Below are positions 7,572-7,890 of a stretch of DNA of 7,890 nt, one piece after another. Under the pieces are notes generated by a model, which saw only the letters and a program-made list of their open reading frames with translations, made no database searches and had not been told where the DNA came from. A program made the position numbers and the translations under genes. The stretch comes from Candidatus Bathyarchaeota archaeon B63 (GTDB taxonomy: Archaea > Thermoproteota > Bathyarchaeia > Bathyarchaeales > DTEX01), in NCBI GenBank assembly GCA_001593845.1, contig LUCF01000035.1:1-7890 (forward strand), read 5' to 3'. Within the stretch, counting starts at the first letter, position 1; every line of letters starts with the position of its first letter.

Positions 7572-7758
7572 TAACCTTAATCCTCCCTTGGAGCGGATGG
7601 CTCCTCAAACCAGATGTCTTCTGGCAGATTCTATACTCTCCATAGCCGCATGATCCGCTATTATGATTTGCCAATAAGAAAAATTCATCATTAAGTATAA
7701 CTCTATTGGTGAGCTCCACCATACTTGAAGAGCCATCCCCTTCCTTTAGGCTTCTCAA
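7564..7758 (-). CDS. Doubtful 64-codon leader ORF overlapping the rpoB start
   Basis: An open frame begins at TTG (7758-7756) and ends at TAG (7566-7564), overlapping the rpoB TTG by 8 nt (TTGATTAG). It has no Shine-Dalgarno; the TTG sits at the predicted transcription start, so translation would have to be leaderless. An internal ATG at codon 13 has only a weak GGATGG upstream. The protein (64 residues; no membrane segment or motif seen) resembles nothing I recognise and is not RpoH. The frame runs straight through the inverted repeat, which explains the sequence better. It is listed because the overlap with rpoB would allow translational coupling if it is real. Confidence 0.12.
   Translation of the reverse strand: MRSLKEGDGSSSMVELTNRVILNDEFFLLANHNSGSCGYGEYRICQKTSGLRSHPLQGRIKVID
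7580..7598 (-). promoter_or_regulatory. rpoB Shine-Dalgarno inside a small hairpin
   Basis: Read on the minus strand this is ATCCGCTCCAAGGGAGGAT. It folds as ATCC, a 2-nt GC bulge and TCC pairing with GGA-GGAT around a 3-nt AAG loop, giving 7 base pairs. The 3' strand is the GGGAGG that serves rpoB, 10 nt before its TTG start, so the fold would hide the ribosome binding site. The four ATCC bases at 7598-7595 also form the end of the long leader stem (7595-7610 with 7723-7738), so the full hairpin and the full long stem exclude each other. The pairing is read by eye; stability was not computed. Confidence 0.45.
7595..7738 (-). repeat. Long-range imperfect inverted repeat, 16-nt arms
   Basis: The arms are GGATGGCTCCTCAAAC at 7595-7610 and ACTTGAAGAGCCATCC at 7723-7738 on the plus strand. 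Thirteen of 16 positions are Watson-Crick complementary, including nine in a row (GGATGGCTC/GAGCCATCC). In the minus-strand transcript all three remaining positions become G-U wobbles, so the helix is unbroken over 16 pairs. In a plus-strand transcript the same positions would be C-A mismatches. The arms frame a 112-nt interior. The strand asymmetry points to an RNA structure in the rpoB leader rather than a DNA-level palindrome. Confidence 0.6.
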
Positions 7759-7780
7759 TGTAACGAGAGCTAATATTTAA
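7751..7780 (-). promoter_or_regulatory. Likely core promoter of the rpoB operon (TATA box and start region)
   Basis: On the minus strand 7780-7771 reads TTAAATATTA, a good archaeal TATA-like element, in the only sizeable non-coding stretch before rpoB. Counting about 22-27 nt from its centre puts transcription start among the purines at 7756-7751 (GAGAAG). That leaves a leader of about 180 nt, with the long stem opening 12-18 nt after the start. No convincing purine-rich BRE directly abuts it (AGTAATCC is upstream). Position and leader structure agree, but it is a prediction by eye. Confidence 0.5.
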
Positions 7781-7789
7781 GGATTACTT

Positions 7790-7843
7790 TCGGAGGTTCT
7801 GTTGAATCTTTCGGTGTTCTGAATCGGTGTTGAAAGTTCGGTG
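7790..7843 (-). repeat. Cluster of short direct repeats (CACCGA) upstream of the promoter
   Basis: On the plus strand TCGGTG occurs at 7811-7816, 7824-7829 and 7838-7843 (spacings 13 and 14), with a related TCGGAG at 7790-7795, 21 bases before the first. A longer imperfect unit, CTTTCGG(A)GGTTCTG / CTTTCGGTGTTCTG, repeats at 7787 and 7808. On the coding strand the core is CACCGA. The cluster lies just upstream of the TTAAATATTA element, where an archaeal activator or repressor would bind. The units are too short and uneven for a CRISPR array. Function is unknown. Confidence 0.35.
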
Positions 7844-7860
7844 GTATGCCTTTAAGTAGG

Positions 7861-7870
7861 TAATAAAAGA
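7861..7870 (-). promoter_or_regulatory. Second, weaker TATA-like element
   Basis: The minus strand reads TCTTTTATTA here, preceded by the A-rich AGAAAATAAA, which resembles a BRE-TATA pair. If used, transcription would begin near 7839 and include the CACCGA repeats. The same AT-rich stretch could also serve a divergent gene beyond the right edge, because the plus strand offers TTTATTTT. The evidence is base composition and position only. Confidence 0.22.
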
Positions 7871-7890
7871 TTTATTTTCTTACCGCACTC

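Larger units (their letters stand above)
7572..7756 (-). promoter_or_regulatory. Putative structured 5' leader of the rpoB-rpoA transcript
   Basis: This AT-richer stretch has no recognisable gene and lies between the predicted start site and rpoB. Read in the rpoB direction it can fold with a 16-bp closing stem (7738-7723 with 7610-7595) around about 112 nt. Candidate internal hairpins are GGTG/CACC (7720-7708), CCAATAG/TTATTGG (7709-7703 with 7677-7671, sharing bases with the previous one), ATAGC/GCTAT (7661-7657 with 7646-7642) and CCAGA-AGACA-TCTGG (7624-7610), which abuts the closing stem. An alternative AAGTAT/ATACTT pairing (7726-7721 with 7698-7693) would compete with the inner end of the closing stem. 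The Shine-Dalgarno hairpin follows. I recognise no known riboswitch class. An upstream copy of rpoH, common in archaea, is not here. Role as a cis-regulator is inferred. Confidence 0.4.

Noticed and set aside
7685..7691. C-box-like ATGATGA on the minus strand, suggesting a box C/D guide RNA
   Set aside because: No CTGA D box or D' box lies within a suitable distance on the same strand, and no terminal stem brings a partner close.
7572..7758. Degenerate rpoH copy upstream of rpoB
   Set aside because: The 64-codon frame lacks any stretch resembling RpoH, such as its DP-V-K-G-x-x-GD-V-K-I core, so nothing supports a remnant.
7787..7843. Repeat cluster considered as a CRISPR fragment
   Set aside because: Repeat units are 6-15 bases with 13-21-base spacing and no spacer-like structure; too short and irregular.

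Overview
The window reads almost entirely on the minus strand and holds the core of an archaeal RNA polymerase operon. In transcription order (right to left) it contains a non-coding promoter and leader region of about 320 bases, rpoB (unsplit), rpoA (A' and A'' fused in one frame), rpl30e, and the first 22 complete codons of an archaeal nusA that runs off the left edge. Gene junctions are very tight: a 1-nt gap, an 8-nt overlap and a 1-nt gap, each with a purine-rich Shine-Dalgarno sequence. This suggests one co-transcribed, translationally coupled unit joining the two largest RNAP subunits to an L30e ribosomal protein and a NusA-family elongation factor.

The organism is an archaeon. The polymerase subunits are the archaeal/eukaryotic type, the order rpoB-rpoA-rpl30e-nusA is archaeal, start codons include TTG and GTG, and TATA-like boxes precede the operon. 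The one-piece RpoA argues against most Crenarchaeota and Euryarchaeota, where A' and A'' are separate genes. From memory, one-piece RpoA is known in Thaumarchaeota, Aigarchaeota and some related or deep lineages. The unsplit RpoB argues against the groups with B''/B' (halophiles, many methanogens). I lean towards the thaumarchaeal/aigarchaeal/bathyarchaeal side of TACK, but two genes read by eye cannot fix the taxon.

The four genes look ordinary and intact, with all zinc ligands, the catalytic aspartates and family-typical lengths in place. The part worth a second look is upstream of rpoB (7572-7890). The usual archaeal neighbour rpoH is absent there. Instead there is (i) a TATA-like element that predicts a start site near 7751-7756, (ii) a 16-bp long-range stem beginning about 12-18 nt downstream of that start, with G-U pairs that form only in RNA made in the rpoB direction, (iii) a small hairpin burying the rpoB Shine-Dalgarno and sharing four bases with the long stem, and (iv) a cluster of short CACCGA direct repeats just upstream of the TATA element. 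Together these resemble a cis-acting leader that could control rpoB-rpoA expression. The function is an inference; the pairings themselves can be read directly in the sequence.
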